This document shows, in pieces, positions 15,960-26,324 of a DNA stretch of 64,000 nucleotides. Every line of letters begins with the position of its first letter. The stretch's first letter is position 1. Made by a program: the position numbers and the translations under genes. Origin of the DNA: Candidatus Altimarinota bacterium (GTDB taxonomy: Bacteria; Cyanobacteriota; Cyanobacteriia; Cyanobacteriales; Microcystaceae); the NCBI GenBank assembly GCA_012031035.1, contig JAAUUT010000016.1, forward strand, positions 1 to 64,000. The letters run 5' to 3'. Below the pieces are notes generated by a model. The model had not been told where the DNA came from. It worked only from the letters and a program-made list of their open reading frames with translations, and did no database searches.

Positions 15960-16421
15960 TTAGAATTTCTTTTTCATCACTAAACAATTGCGTTTTTCGG
16001 ATGCCCGAATATACTGAAGATCGTCGGTCAGTTCTTGCATAAAGAATAACCCGCGATCGCTTTCCTTTTCTAGGGGATCGTTGGGGCTATCGCGCAAAGC
16101 TTCAAGTTTGGCGTGTAAATCGAACGGTAAACCCCAATCCCAAATGCGAATTTCTAAACAATTGTTAAATATGTAAACTTCTATGTCGATTGGGGTTGTT
16201 TTTGGCAGATCTTGATGTGCATAACGAACTGTATTAGTAAATCCTTCAGCTAATGCCAATTTACACGCCCAACGGCATTTTTCTGACACAAAGGATTGAG
16301 TCATGCGATCGAACCATTGCAAAACTTCTACTAAAGCTTCTAGATTAGATTTAACCCGAAGCCGAAACTGTTTGTGCAATGTGTCATCTGACGTTTTTCC
16401 CAGTCGTTTAAAAAGCCCCAC
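15960..16421 (-). CDS. RsbW-like serine kinase / anti-sigma regulatory factor
   Basis: 153 residues with a HATPase_c_2 domain: the N-box CKLALAEGFTNTVRYAHQDL, then IRIWDWGLPFD (G1 box) and DRGLFFMQELTDDL (G2). These proteins bind ATP and phosphorylate or sequester STAS-domain partners. The gene overlaps the preceding STAS-sugar transferase gene by 14 bases, so the two are translated together and the STAS domain there is the likely partner. No sigma factor or PP2C phosphatase is nearby. Confidence 0.85.
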   Translation of the reverse strand: MGLFKRLGKTSDDTLHKQFRLRVKSNLEALVEVLQWFDRMTQSFVSEKCRWACKLALAEGFTNTVRYAHQDLPKTTPIDIEVYIFNNCLEIRIWDWGLPFDLHAKLEALRDSPNDPLEKESDRGLFFMQELTDDLQYIRASEKRNCLVMKKKF

Positions 16422-17391
16422 TATTTTTACGAAACAATATTAAAAGAGTTTTTAAAATTAATTGTAAATCGTATTGAAGACTCCAATTTTGTTGGTATCG
16501 TAAGTCTAATTTTATAACCTCTTCAAAATTACTAATTCGCGATCGCCCGTTGACTTGCCATTCGCCCGTCATCCCCGGCTTGACATCAAGACGCTGCCAT
16601 TCGGGCACTTCATAACGTTCTACTTCATCGGGAGTTGGGGGACGAGTTCCGACTAAACTCATCTCTCCTCGTAAAACATTCCAAAATTGTGGCAGTTCGT
16701 CAAGACTAGTGCGCCGCAAAAAACGTCCTACCTTAGTAATACGGGGATCGTTTGAGTTTTTGAAGATTGCGCCTTTTGCTTGATTGGTAACTTCATTTTT
16801 ACGGGCTTCCGCATCGACGCACATAGAACGAAACTTGATAATTTTAAACCGTTTTCCCATCCAACCGCAGCGGGTTTGAGCGAAAAAAATCGGGCCTGGA
16901 CTTTCGCGTTTAATTGCAATAGCAATAGGGACGAAAAGAATCGCCGTAATTGCTAAACCAACCAGGCTACCAATAATATCAATAAATCGTTTGATCCAAC
17001 TGCGAACCGAGGGATGCGTTTGTGGAAGGCGATCGTTAGATTTTGGCTTATCTGATGTTGTAGCTGTAATTTTTAAGACCTCATCCAATCCCGTCATTGA
17101 CAAGACAGCCATCACTGGAGGACGAACGTGATAGAGAATTAACTCGATTTCTTTTTCTCTAGTCGCCTTAAAATTATGGACTAATGCACCAACGCCGCTA
17201 CTATCGATAAACTCGGTATTCGCAAAATCGAGAATCAATTGTTCGGGTAGCGTATTTTTTGCCAGAAGTTGATGACAAGTTTCCTTAAAAGCGACAGCCT
17301 CCAACACGGTTAAACGTTGGGGCATTTGGATGACTGGCAGGTTGTTGTGGAACACAATAGGAAAATCTGTTTCTGGGGTCTGCAAGGTCAT
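16408..17391 (-). CDS. STAS domain fused to a bacterial sugar transferase (initiating phosphoglycosyltransferase)
   Basis: 327 residues. Residues 1-110 form a STAS domain of the anti-sigma-antagonist type, with the phosphorylatable Ser in [20 protein letters not shown]. After a linker, residues about 135-327 are a WcaJ/RfbP-type sugar transferase: a membrane hairpin ([20 protein letters not shown]), the catalytic [25 protein letters not shown], and [13 protein letters not shown], ending [15 protein letters not shown]. It would transfer a sugar phosphate to undecaprenyl phosphate, the first step of exopolysaccharide synthesis. The fusion and the overlapping RsbW-like gene suggest that polysaccharide initiation is switched by STAS phosphorylation. 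No other polysaccharide genes are adjacent. Confidence 0.88.
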   Translation of the reverse strand: MTLQTPETDFPIVFHNNLPVIQMPQRLTVLEAVAFKETCHQLLAKNTLPEQLILDFANTEFIDSSGVGALVHNFKATREKEIELILYHVRPPVMAVLSMTGLDEVLKITATTSDKPKSNDRLPQTHPSVRSWIKRFIDIIGSLVGLAITAILFVPIAIAIKRESPGPIFFAQTRCGWMGKRFKIIKFRSMCVDAEARKNEVTNQAKGAIFKNSNDPRITKVGRFLRRTSLDELPQFWNVLRGEMSLVGTRPPTPDEVERYEVPEWQRLDVKPGMTGEWQVNGRSRISNFEEVIKLDLRYQQNWSLQYDLQLILKTLLILFRKNSGAF

Positions 17392-17490
17392 TAGTGGATA
17401 ATCACGATCGTTTTAAGTTTAAAGTTCAAAGTTCAAATTGTCTTATTTTTTTGGAACTCTTTAAATTTTCCTCCATCTTTTGAAAATAGT

Positions 17491-18135
17491 TTAGATTTTT
17501 CCTTCTTGTTGCATACTGGCTTTTGCCTTAGAGGCACTGCGTCTGAGGGCTTGCAGGCGCGATTCGTATTTTTTGCGCGATCGCCGATTGGGAGTTTGTT
17601 CGATCAGCGTCTTGAGGGCGCTTCCGAGGCTTTTATAAGCGTTGGGTAGCGTATAGCCGAAACGAGTCGCCAGCGCGATCGCTTTTTCATCGGCTTGGAT
17701 CGCTTCTTGGAGAACGCGATCGCCGTTATTTTTCTGCCAGAGTCGGTAGCCAGAAATACCGCACAAACCCACGGCTAAGATTAACAGCAACCCATCTTGT
17801 ACCCACAGTTCGCCGACTGCACCGCCCAAACCAATGGCTAGGGCTGCCATTTCCCATCCTTCTTTAGGAATGGTATCGTTTTGAATGCGGGCGACTTCGT
17901 GCCAAAAGATTAGATTGCGCTGGTCGAGCGCCAGATTTTCCCATTTGGCGAGGTCGATTTGAACTTCTACTTCGTCTCTGCTCAGTTCTTCACAGCGAAT
18001 TAAAGGGGGATTGACTTCTGTGGTTCCTTCTACCATCACCCAGCTTTGCAACTCAGGCGGGAGCAAGCTTTTCAACCGCCTCAGTTCGCTCATTTCGGCT
18101 CTTGCAGAAGAAGTTGCATAAGAAGATGTTGTCAT
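17491..18135 (-). CDS. DUF3318 membrane protein
   Basis: 214 residues of a cyanobacterial family. It has an N-terminal region ELRRLKSLLPPELQSWVMVE, a conserved segment with FWHEVARIQND (metalloprotease-like in look, but not a HEXXH), then two hydrophobic helices (MAALAIGLGGAVGELWV and LLLILAVGLCGISGY) and a basic C-terminal helix. The family has no assigned function. It lies in the same direction as, and about 100 bases upstream of, the STAS-sugar transferase gene. Confidence 0.75.
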   Translation of the reverse strand: MTTSSYATSSARAEMSELRRLKSLLPPELQSWVMVEGTTEVNPPLIRCEELSRDEVEVQIDLAKWENLALDQRNLIFWHEVARIQNDTIPKEGWEMAALAIGLGGAVGELWVQDGLLLILAVGLCGISGYRLWQKNNGDRVLQEAIQADEKAIALATRFGYTLPNAYKSLGSALKTLIEQTPNRRSRKKYESRLQALRRSASKAKASMQQEGKI

Positions 18136-18239
18136 AGGATTGTTTGGTTCGATTTAATTACAACAGATTCTATCTTGGATCGTAGCGAGAGTTGAGTGGA
18201 TTTGGTTGATAATTCAATACTATATGCGAAGGTTTAGAG

Positions 18240-18662
18240 ATGGAAAGAGGTCTTTTGTGGTTGCCATTACTAGTCGTTTTCTTTTGGTTGGCATGGACGG
18301 GATGGAATGAATATCAAAAAGTCGAGGCGTATCGTCGCTGGGCGGAATCTTTCGATCGCTCGAAATATGATATTTATGCCGTCTTAGGACAAAAAGGAAA
18401 AAATCTAACCTGGGGAAGACCGACTCGTTCTGAACCTGTCGAGGTGAAAACCGTGTCGCTGGATTGCGTTGAGTCGATTTCTTTGCTGGTAAACGGTCGT
18501 CCAGTCGAATTAGATCCGCTTCCCGAACGCGGTCAAAGTGCGATCGCGTTGAGTTTAATAGAAGCAGATACCATGCAAATTCCTTTTACCGAAATCTCTC
18601 TAGCCGCCCAATGGACGAAGTATTTACAGCAAGAATTAGAAAAGATAAAAGCGCAAAACTAA
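18240..18662 (+). CDS. Membrane-anchored hypothetical protein
   Basis: 140 residues with an N-terminal transmembrane helix (GLLWLPLLVVFFWLAWTGW), then a soluble region including SKYDIYAVLGQKGKNLTWGR and a Cys in VSLDCVESISLLVNGR. It is divergent from the DUF3318 gene, with about 105 bases between the starts. It looks like a conserved cyanobacterial protein; function unknown. Confidence 0.55.
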   Translation: MERGLLWLPLLVVFFWLAWTGWNEYQKVEAYRRWAESFDRSKYDIYAVLGQKGKNLTWGRPTRSEPVEVKTVSLDCVESISLLVNGRPVELDPLPERGQSAIALSLIEADTMQIPFTEISLAAQWTKYLQQELEKIKAQN

Positions 18663-18730
18663 GCGAAAAGAGTTTCTACCAAATGTATTTCAAATTTTCA
18701 TAATTCATCATTCATAATTCATAATTCAAA

Positions 18731-21118
18731 TCAGTCCCACCAAAAGAAAAGATTATCGCTTGCCCGTAGACTCTGCGCCAACTTCTCTACCGAACCGCAA
18801 CCCTGATCGACAATATCGGGACAAAAATCGTACATCCGTTTAGCAAGTTTTTCGGGTTCTGCAATAGGTGTTAAGAAACGTCCTTCTAGGGTATCGTGAG
18901 CAATTAGTGTCAAAATAAAAGGCTGTTCGATTTCCAGTGTTTGTAGCCATTGAACGATATAGCCCGTACCGATACCGTAGTTACAGCCATTGGTTTGATG
19001 GAGAGCAATGACATCATATTTATTCATCGTTGGTAGAATATTCAGTTTCTTCGGGCCTTCTGTATCGTAATATTTATCGGGTTCGTAAACAAAACATCCC
19101 CTATCTAAAAACCTCTGTTGCAGGGCTTCGGTTTTAATGTCTCGTCGTTGTTTGCTATGGACATGAACTTGAAACCAACCCGGAATGTCATCGTGCATCG
19201 CTACGGGCTGACTGACGCAAATTTCAGCTAAATCGGCAACCGCTTTTTGATATTCGGAATTTTGAGCGGCTTCCCAAAAGTCTGGCGGCGCTAATTCCTC
19301 TCCCCATCGTTCGTTATCGTTAGTTTCGTCCTCATCTCCTTCATCTCTTTCATGCCATTGTCGTTTTTCTGCTCCATTGCGAGCTAAAAGTTCTATGGCT
19401 TTATGATTATCGAATAAATCTGCCAAAGCCATTGCCGTATCTCCCTCTTGGGAAACTGCATTTACATCGGCTCCTCGCTCGACGAGCATTTGTAGGATGC
19501 TGAAATAGCTTTTATATTCTGCTGCTGTCATCAAGGGAGTTCTACCATCGTTATTTTGGGTATTAACATCAGCCCCTGATTCAATGAGAGATTGTGCGAG
19601 TTTTTTATGTTGGTTGCTCAATGCCATTAAAAGCGGCGTATCTCCCTCGATATCGCGTTGGTTGACGCTTACCCCTGCTTGAATTAAAACTCGAACAACT
19701 TCTAGATGTCCTTTGATACAAGCTAGACAAAGAGCATCTCGCTCAAAACAATCTCGTAGTTGTAGATTAGCTTGGCGATCTATTAATATCTGCACGACAT
19801 TAATATGTCCCTTGCTTGCGGCTAGCATTAAAGGCGTTACCCCCAGTAATAATCCCATTGCTGTTAATGACTCGTAATCATCAGAAATCAAAATAGGGAT
19901 TTGTTTGTCATCAGGATCTACAATATCGCTCGCGTCGATATCAGCACCCGCATCGAGCAACAAAGATATCGCCTCTGCGTGCCCCCCAGATGCCGCTAGC
20001 ATTAGAGGAGTATAATTTCTCGTTTTGCGTCGTTCGTCCCGCGCGATCGCCCTTGCACCCTTGGCTAACCACTTGTTTACTAACGCTACATCCCCTTGTT
20101 CGGAGGCGTTGAGTAGGTATTCATCCAAACTAACTGGCGTTCCCTCAACCCCAAAGCGACGCAACACTTCTAAAGTCGATGAATATTCGTTTCGTACTGC
20201 CCAATCGTAGGCGGATAATCCTTCGCCATCCTTGCAGTAAGCTTCTGCCCCTGCTTCTAGAAGAACGGCTAAAGCTTTGGGATGACCGCAGCGCGCTGCA
20301 AGAATTACTGGATACGTATCAACTGTATTTTCTGGGTAGGCGATGCTGGGATTAGATAGTTTTGCACGGTTTGAGGCGCGATCGAAAGCTTCTACCGCTT
20401 CGCTAGGGTTAGATAAAGCTGAATTTTCGGTTTGTACTGCATCGAGTGTTTCAAAGGCTTTTCCAATGGTTTCGAGCAGATTGAATGCCGATTTTAAAGA
20501 GGCTCCCGCTTGCTCCTGAATTTTTGCTCGATTGATTGTCATGTTGTCTACACAAATATTAACATCTGCTCCAGCCGCTATTAATGCCCGAATGACCTCT
20601 GGCGAACCTTGTGCTGCGGCAAGGGCGATCGCGGGAACTCCTCCAAATCTCGATGTTTGACTGGGGTTAGCACCTGCGGCAATCAGTTTGAGAGCAATAT
20701 CAAAATGCCCCTGTTCAATGGCACTTAACAATGGCGTTGAAATGCTATTCCCATCATCAATATCTGCACCCGCAGTAATTAACAAGTCTACAATTTCTGG
20801 ATTTCCTTTTCTTGCTGCCTCCAGAAGCGGATTGCCCAAACCTACCGATGCTATATTGACATCTGAACCCTTTTCAATTAAGACTTTTACTGTTTCGACG
20901 CGACCCGTTCCAACTGCCCAAACTAACGAGTGTCGCAGTGATGGATCTTCTGCTCCCGCTTCAATCAACAAGCATTTAATTTCATCTGGGCCGTACTTAG
21001 CGAGTTGATAAGCAGTTTTGTCGTTCTTTTTGGCATTTGGGTTGGCACCTGCTACCAATAATACTTTGACTCGCTGAATGTCTCGCGCTTCGATCGCAGC
21101 AAGAAGTTGTTCGTCCAT
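18731..21118 (-). CDS. Ankyrin-repeat protein with a C-terminal DUF4253 domain
   Basis: 795 residues. Residues 1-590 are ankyrin repeats of the TPLMxAAxxGHxEVVxxLLxAGADVN type, interrupted near 225-270 by a non-repeat insert. An acidic linker (ERDEGDEDETNDNERWGEE) leads to a C-terminal DUF4253 domain from about residue 640: TMNKYDVIALHQTNGCNYGI, then VQWLQTLEIEQPFILTLI and a terminal FCPDIVDQGCGSVEKLA with a final WWD. DUF4253 occurs in SUKH/SMI1-like and polymorphic-toxin-related contexts, so an immunity or protein-binding role is possible but not shown. No toxin gene is adjacent. Apparently cytoplasmic. Confidence 0.8.
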   Translation of the reverse strand: MDEQLLAAIEARDIQRVKVLLVAGANPNAKKNDKTAYQLAKYGPDEIKCLLIEAGAEDPSLRHSLVWAVGTGRVETVKVLIEKGSDVNIASVGLGNPLLEAARKGNPEIVDLLITAGADIDDGNSISTPLLSAIEQGHFDIALKLIAAGANPSQTSRFGGVPAIALAAAQGSPEVIRALIAAGADVNICVDNMTINRAKIQEQAGASLKSAFNLLETIGKAFETLDAVQTENSALSNPSEAVEAFDRASNRAKLSNPSIAYPENTVDTYPVILAARCGHPKALAVLLEAGAEAYCKDGEGLSAYDWAVRNEYSSTLEVLRRFGVEGTPVSLDEYLLNASEQGDVALVNKWLAKGARAIARDERRKTRNYTPLMLAASGGHAEAISLLLDAGADIDASDIVDPDDKQIPILISDDYESLTAMGLLLGVTPLMLAASKGHINVVQILIDRQANLQLRDCFERDALCLACIKGHLEVVRVLIQAGVSVNQRDIEGDTPLLMALSNQHKKLAQSLIESGADVNTQNNDGRTPLMTAAEYKSYFSILQMLVERGADVNAVSQEGDTAMALADLFDNHKAIELLARNGAEKRQWHERDEGDEDETNDNERWGEELAPPDFWEAAQNSEYQKAVADLAEICVSQPVAMHDDIPGWFQVHVHSKQRRDIKTEALQQRFLDRGCFVYEPDKYYDTEGPKKLNILPTMNKYDVIALHQTNGCNYGIGTGYIVQWLQTLEIEQPFILTLIAHDTLEGRFLTPIAEPEKLAKRMYDFCPDIVDQGCGSVEKLAQSLRASDNLFFWWD

Positions 21119-21305
21119 AAATGAGGGCTATAACTAGACTTGGGAGGTTTTCTAATCTAGTCTGCCCATTTTGCTCTCAGAAATTTAGTGTCTGGTTGCG
21201 ATCGCTCAAAATCTTTACTTATAGTTACTTGGGTTGGCCGGATCGCAAGTTTAACCTTTAGCCTTGTCACGAGACAGCAAAACATCAACGAACGATGGGA
21301 TATAT

Positions 21306-21872
21306 TTACTTATCGCGATCGCGTTTACCTTCTAAATACCAACGCCGCCATTCTTGAGAACTACGAATCGCCAACCACAAAAGAAACATCGCAATTAAGC
21401 CTCCTTCTTGGGGAGCTTTTAAGGCAAAAAAGACCAGACAAATACAAAGTACGTCTTCGAGACAGACAACCCAAATCGGAAGACCTCGCAGCCGAAAAAA
21501 CCATCCTATCTGAACCAGCTTAAAAACTAAAGCTAACAGTCCTCCGATTAAACCCAGCAACCATGTAGGTTGAAATTCAAGTTGGGTAATATTTACAATT
21601 GTAATACTCATCAAAGCGCCGACAATGGGACTACAAACTAACTCGACGCTTTGTAAAATGCGCTGTCCTAGTAAGTTTTTTGAGCCAAATAACTCTATTA
21701 ACGACCAACTCGTTAGGATAGCTAAGACAACTTGAGGATGAATGCTCGACAAAAAAGGAACATTTGACCACAAGTCATGAGTTTGCAATAAACCGAGAAC
21801 TAAAAGAGGAAGTGCAATTCTCATTCCTGCGGCGGCTGATGCGGCAAATACAGCTAATAGTACGGCGATCAT
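21306..21872 (-). CDS. DUF4126 integral membrane protein
   Basis: 188 residues with about five hydrophobic helices, starting with the conserved AASAAAGMRIALPLLVLGLL and containing LLGLIGGLLALVFKLVQIGW, as in DUF4126 membrane proteins. Function unknown. Monocistronic by position. Confidence 0.7.
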   Translation of the reverse strand: MIAVLLAVFAASAAAGMRIALPLLVLGLLQTHDLWSNVPFLSSIHPQVVLAILTSWSLIELFGSKNLLGQRILQSVELVCSPIVGALMSITIVNITQLEFQPTWLLGLIGGLLALVFKLVQIGWFFRLRGLPIWVVCLEDVLCICLVFFALKAPQEGGLIAMFLLWLAIRSSQEWRRWYLEGKRDRDK

Positions 21873-22230
21873 TAGTGATGGGGCGCAAATCGTGAGAGCA
21901 ATAAATTCTAGTGTATCGGTTAGGTAACGCTATTTAGAAGCGCGAGATTGCCTCCGGCACTCTAGGCAAAAGGCTTTGCCGACATCGATCTAGTCTCTTA
22001 CGGATTGCTGCTATTCTAGACGCATATATTAAGAAAAGAAAATGTAGCTAAATATACATTTTTTATTTGTTTTAATGAAAGTAAGAGAGATTAAAAGTTG
22101 AAGAAAGAAAAAACACTAAAACAGAGGCCGTTCGACTTTGCCTCTACTATGCAGGGCGATCGCGCGAAGTTCTTTGTCTTTAATCTCCTTTTTGTTTTCC
22201 TGCGCTGAGATTTTAAGGAGAAAAGTAGCA
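21873..22230. other. Intergenic leader of the gdhA-like gene
   Basis: About 360 bases between the leftward DUF4126 gene and the gdhA-like start. It is AT-rich near 22020-22100, where a promoter is expected. A short inverted repeat GGCAAA/TTTGCC lies at about 21964-21979. The AAGGAG before the ATG at 22231 is clear. No RNA gene is seen. Confidence 0.45.
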
Positions 22231-23525
22231 ATGTCTGATTCTTTATTAGCCGATGCCAGTATTCGATTGGAAAATGCTCTTAAATATGTTTCCATTTCTG
22301 AAGATGCTAGCGAACGCTTGAAATATCCGAAAACAAGTTTAAGCGTTTCTATTCCCGTGCGGATGGATGACGGTTCGCTGCGAATTTTCAGGGGTATCGA
22401 GTGCGTTACGACGATACCAGAGGGCCGGGAAAGGGAGGAGTACGCTATCATCCCAACGTTTCGATGGATGAGGTGCAATCCCTTGCTTTTTGGATGACGT
22501 TTAAATGTGCTTTATTAAATCTTCCTTTTGGCGGCGCTAAAGGAGGAATCACCCTCAATCCCAAAGAATTATCCAAACAAGAATTAGAAAGGTTGAGTCG
22601 GGGATATATCGAAGCGATCGCAGATTTTATCGGCCCAGATATCGATATTCTCGCCCCTGATGTCTATACTAACGAAATGGTGATGGGTTGGATGATGGAT
22701 CAATACAGCATTATCCAGCGCAAGATAAGTACGGGCGTAGTTACGGGTAAACCGATAACCATGGGAGGAAGCCAAGGACGCGACGGAGCCACGGGAACGG
22801 GCGCTTATTATATTATTAATGCTATGCTCGCTAAATTCGAGCAGATTCCTGAAAGAACGACGATCGCAGTCCAAGGATTTGGCAATGCTGGGGCAGTTGT
22901 AGCAGGATTATTAGCCAAAGCAGGTTATAAAGTCGTTGCCGTCAGCGATTCTCAAGGTGGAATTTATTCTGAGAAAGGATTGGATATTCCCAGCATTCGA
23001 CAATACAAACAAGAACATCGAGGCATCAAAGCCGTTTATTGTAAAGATAGTCTTTGTGATATCGTCGAACATCGAGTTATTAGTAATGAAGAGCTTTTAA
23101 CCTTAGATGTAGATGTATTAGTTCCTGCTGCCTTAGAAAATCAAATTACTAAAGAAAATGCTCCCCAGATTAAAGCTAAATATATTTTTGAAGTTGCCAA
23201 CGGGCCGACTACTTCTGAGGCAGATAAAATTTTAGAAGCAAAAGGAATTTATGTTTTTCCTGATATCTTAGTCAATGCTGGTGGCGTAACGGTGAGTTAT
23301 TTCGAGTGGGTGCAAAACCGTAGCGGACTTTATTGGAGTTTGCAAGAAGTCAACCAACACCTCAAAGATAGAATTGTAACCGAAGCTGAGAAAGTTTGGG
23401 CGATCGCGCAGGAATTTTCTGTACCTATGCGCACTGCTGCTTATATTCATGCCTTAAATCGCTTGGGAGAAGCGATCGATGCTAAAGGAACGCGCGATTA
23501 TTATATTAATGGTTCGATTGTTTAA
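22231..23525 (+). pseudogene. gdhA: Glutamate dehydrogenase with a one-base frameshift near the N-terminus
   Basis: The gene starts at the ATG at 22231, with AAGGAG 11 bases upstream. It reads SDSLLADASIRLENALKYVS, then VSIPVRMDDGSLRIF, the normal N-terminus of a hexameric Glu dehydrogenase, up to about 22389. The frame then changes: from 22401 it reads RYDDTRGPGKGGVRYHPNVS and continues intact to the stop. Adding one base (TTC-CAG for TTCAG) restores FQGYRVRYDDTRG. The downstream part has the catalytic Lys region (GGAKGG), the Rossmann motif VQGFGNAGAVVAGLL and DILVNAGGVTVSYFEWVQ. It would interconvert glutamate and 2-oxoglutarate. Either a sequencing indel or a real null mutation; neither the rest of the protein nor the codon use shows decay. 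Confidence 0.85.
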
Positions 23526-23589
23526 TTTTTGGTATTGGTAATTGGGGATTGGGGACTGGTGATTGGTGATTGGGGAATTGGTAAAATCT

Positions 23590-23634
23590 CCCCCTTGTCC
23601 CCCTTGTCCCCCTTGTCCCCCTTGTCCCCTTGTC
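23590..23634. repeat. Tandem CCCCCTTGT repeat
   Basis: Four to five units of the 9-mer CCCCCTTGT lie just after the gdhA-like gene and before the converging CHAT pseudogene. They are preceded by a G/T-rich stretch with repeated GATTGGTGATTGG. This low-complexity DNA is common between cyanobacterial genes. Confidence 0.8.
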
Positions 23635-23643
23635 TTTCCATAC

Positions 23644-26135
23644 TCAATCTGCCGATCCTATTAAAACAAAACCCGCCCAATCGCGGGGAGAAGGGGTTAG
23701 TTTCATTTGAGTTAGCATCGCTTGGCGTAAAGCTTGTGCTTTGTCGGGAGACTTTTGTAAGTTGCGATAGAATTCAACCATTAAACTAGCGGTTGGTTTG
23801 TCAGGAACTTCCCACAATGAGACGACGACGCTAGAGACTCCCGCCGTGAGCAGCGATCGCGATAACCCAATTACGCCATCGCCTGTGATTTTACCTCGTC
23901 CGGTATCGCAAGCACTCAAAACGGCTAAATCTGCTTGTAGTTTTAGATCGAAAATTTCGCCGGCTGTCAGCAGTCCATCTCCATTTTGGGAAGCAACTAA
24001 GGCGAGGGCGCTTTGCCATGCTTGTTGGTCATTTAACAGCCCGTGGGTGGCAAAATGAATCGTTCCCGCCTGAGAGATTTTTTCTAACACTGTAGCTTCT
24101 GTTGCTTTGTCTCTAATGATGGGTTGAGTTGCTAAAATTTCAGCAATGGCTTTCGCTTCGGTTTCCGAACCTGGTAAGGGAATGAGGTTATATGGCATGG
24201 GAACGGGATTGCCAATCACCAAAGAAGACGTATTAACTTTGGGCTGTTTTTTCGTTAAAGATAGTGCTTGGATAGAAGAAGCATACAGATGGTATGTTGT
24301 TCGATTAAAAACTTGCTAGAAGCGTCTTGAAGGGCTTGGAAAGGCACTAAACAAGGAACCTTGCGGAATCATAATAACTCGTTCTTTGGGCTGTACGGGC
24401 AATAAATCGGCAATGGGTTGAATGAGTAAGTTATAGGTTTCTCGTAGTGAAGAGTTTGTTTGAGATGTTGCGGCAGTATCATCAATTCCCGTTTCTCGCA
24501 AAGAGACAACGAGATTGGTTAATGCTTGTTCGCCTCGATTAATGGAAGAAGGGTTATTTGCCAGAATCGCCTGTTGTTTTAGCTCAATTGGCTTCAAATC
24601 GAGGCGTTTAAAACCAATGTTGCCATTGGGTTGAATAACCCAAACATAAATTTCTGAATTGGAGACAATCGAATAAGTGACTAAAGTAGCTTGCTGACTT
24701 TTCGCGATCGCTGAATTTCTGCTACAGTTGGAAACTTGATGGTAGCATCGAGATCGGATCGATCGGATAAGCGTTGTGCCAGTAACTCGACAAATGCCCT
24801 CGCACGTCCCCTCTCTGCAACTTCTAAAGCCTGGTTGTAATTTCCTTGCTCTACTAATGCCGTTTGCCAACTACCATAGAGACTAGACTGGGTTTCAAAA
24901 AGTGAAATCTTTTGATCGTCTCGCAGTCCCGGACGCAAATATTCTTCAAACACTTCTGCGCTTGCTTGAAGTGCTTTAATTGCTTCGGAGGTCTTTTTCT
25001 GTTCGAGAAAGGTTTCTCCTAATCCTTTGAGGGCTTTCGTTTCGCCGATGCGATCGCCATTTTGTCTCGCCCAAGCAAGTGCTTGTTGATAGTAGTCTAT
25101 TGCTTTGTCATATTCGTCTTGTTGGTTGTAAAATTGCCCTAAACTAATTAGCGTTTGTACGCGCCCAGAGGCATAATTGCGAGTAATATTTAAAGCTTGT
25201 TCTAGATAGCCGATTGCCTGGTTTTTTAGCCCTAAATCGAGCGCCACGAGTCCTAAATTATTCAAAATTATCGCCTGACTATTCAAATCGCCCAAAGACT
25301 TAGCAATGTCTAGGGATTGCGAATACAACTTTAATGCTGCTTGCGAATCTCCTAATGCTTGTTCTACTCGTCCTATATTATTAAGGGTACGAAGGATCCC
25401 CATGCGATCGCCGTTCGATTGGCGTACATTTAATGCTTGTTGGTAATAATTTTTAGCCTCTTCGTACTGCCCCAACTCGAAATAAACATCGCCCATTGCA
25501 TTGAGGGATCTTCCGTAGTCATTGCGATCGCTCGATGTTCTCTGGGCAATTTGTAAATAGCTTAATGCTTCTCTATAGGCTCCCATATAATATAAAGTTT
25601 CTCCCAATCCAATGCGCTTGCGATTTTCCTGGGCAATATCTTGCGTTGGCAAACTCATTGCCCGTAAAAGAGTTGTATGTGCCTGTCTATATTCTCCTAA
25701 CTCCAAATAAACTAACCCTTGGGTTGTTAGCAATCGTCCTTGTTGACTAAAGTCAGTAGAAATTAACTCAGCTTGTCGTAAATATTCAAGTGCTTCTCGA
25801 TATTTTCCTTGGCTATAAAAGACATATCCCAAGCTGGTGAGGGTTTCTCGTTGTCCTGTCGTATCTGAAGTCGCTTGGTAAAGTTGCAAGGCTTGCTCTA
25901 ATTTAACTTGAGCCGCTTGCATCATATTACTTTGGATAAAAAAATCGGCTTCTTTGTAAAGTTGGTCTGCTTGTGTTTTTCTTGAATCGATTGCTTGAGC
26001 GTAAACTTGAGAAGTTTGGGAAGATCCTGTACAGGGGAACCAGTGAAGTCTTGGGGTTTTTTCTAGTAAAGTTACTGGTATACACGGAGGCGCAGAGAGA
26101 ATGTTTAAAATTATTGGAAAGGCGAATAAATCCAT
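23644..26135 (-). pseudogene. TPR-CHAT protein gene broken by about three frameshifts
   Basis: The minus strand encodes, in order, a TPR region (26135 to about 24710; at least eight units such as GRSLNAMGDVYFELGQYEEA) and a CHAT peptidase-like domain in three frames. At about 24710 PTVAEIQ runs out of frame; one added base gives Q-A-I-A-K-S-Q-Q-A-T-L-V in the next. At about 24345 IPQGSLF shifts, and another frame continues VPFQALQDASSKFLIEQHTI; at about 24287 it shifts again to YASSIQALSLTKKQ, leading to LVIGNPVPM. The last segment holds the caspase-like His (TIHFATHGLL) and Cys (LAVLSACDTGRG) dyad. An intact protein would be about 830 residues. CHAT-TPR proteins are common in cyanobacteria as putative proteases or signalling scaffolds. 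Confidence 0.8.
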
Positions 26136-26324
26136 GATTATTCTAGCTTTTCCCCTGTGGAGTCAAGCTATAAATTGGCAATTAGTTAAGGCTTTTTTGC
26201 CGATGCCTTCGTCTGCGTGGGACAAGGAAGGGCTATACCAACGCGCTTCGTAATTGAAATGCGTTTTTACAGCGACCAGTTATCATGAGACTTTACTGGT
26301 AACTGGTCACTGTTTGAGTCACGC

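Noticed and set aside
22370-22410. Programmed ribosomal frameshift in gdhA
   Set aside because: The local codons (ATT TTC AGG) do not form a slippery heptamer for a minus-one shift, and homologues are read in one frame. A missing base is simpler.
22116-22478. 120-residue minus-strand frame over the start of gdhA
   Set aside because: The plus strand has clear glutamate dehydrogenase sequence and a ribosome site; the minus frame is a shadow.
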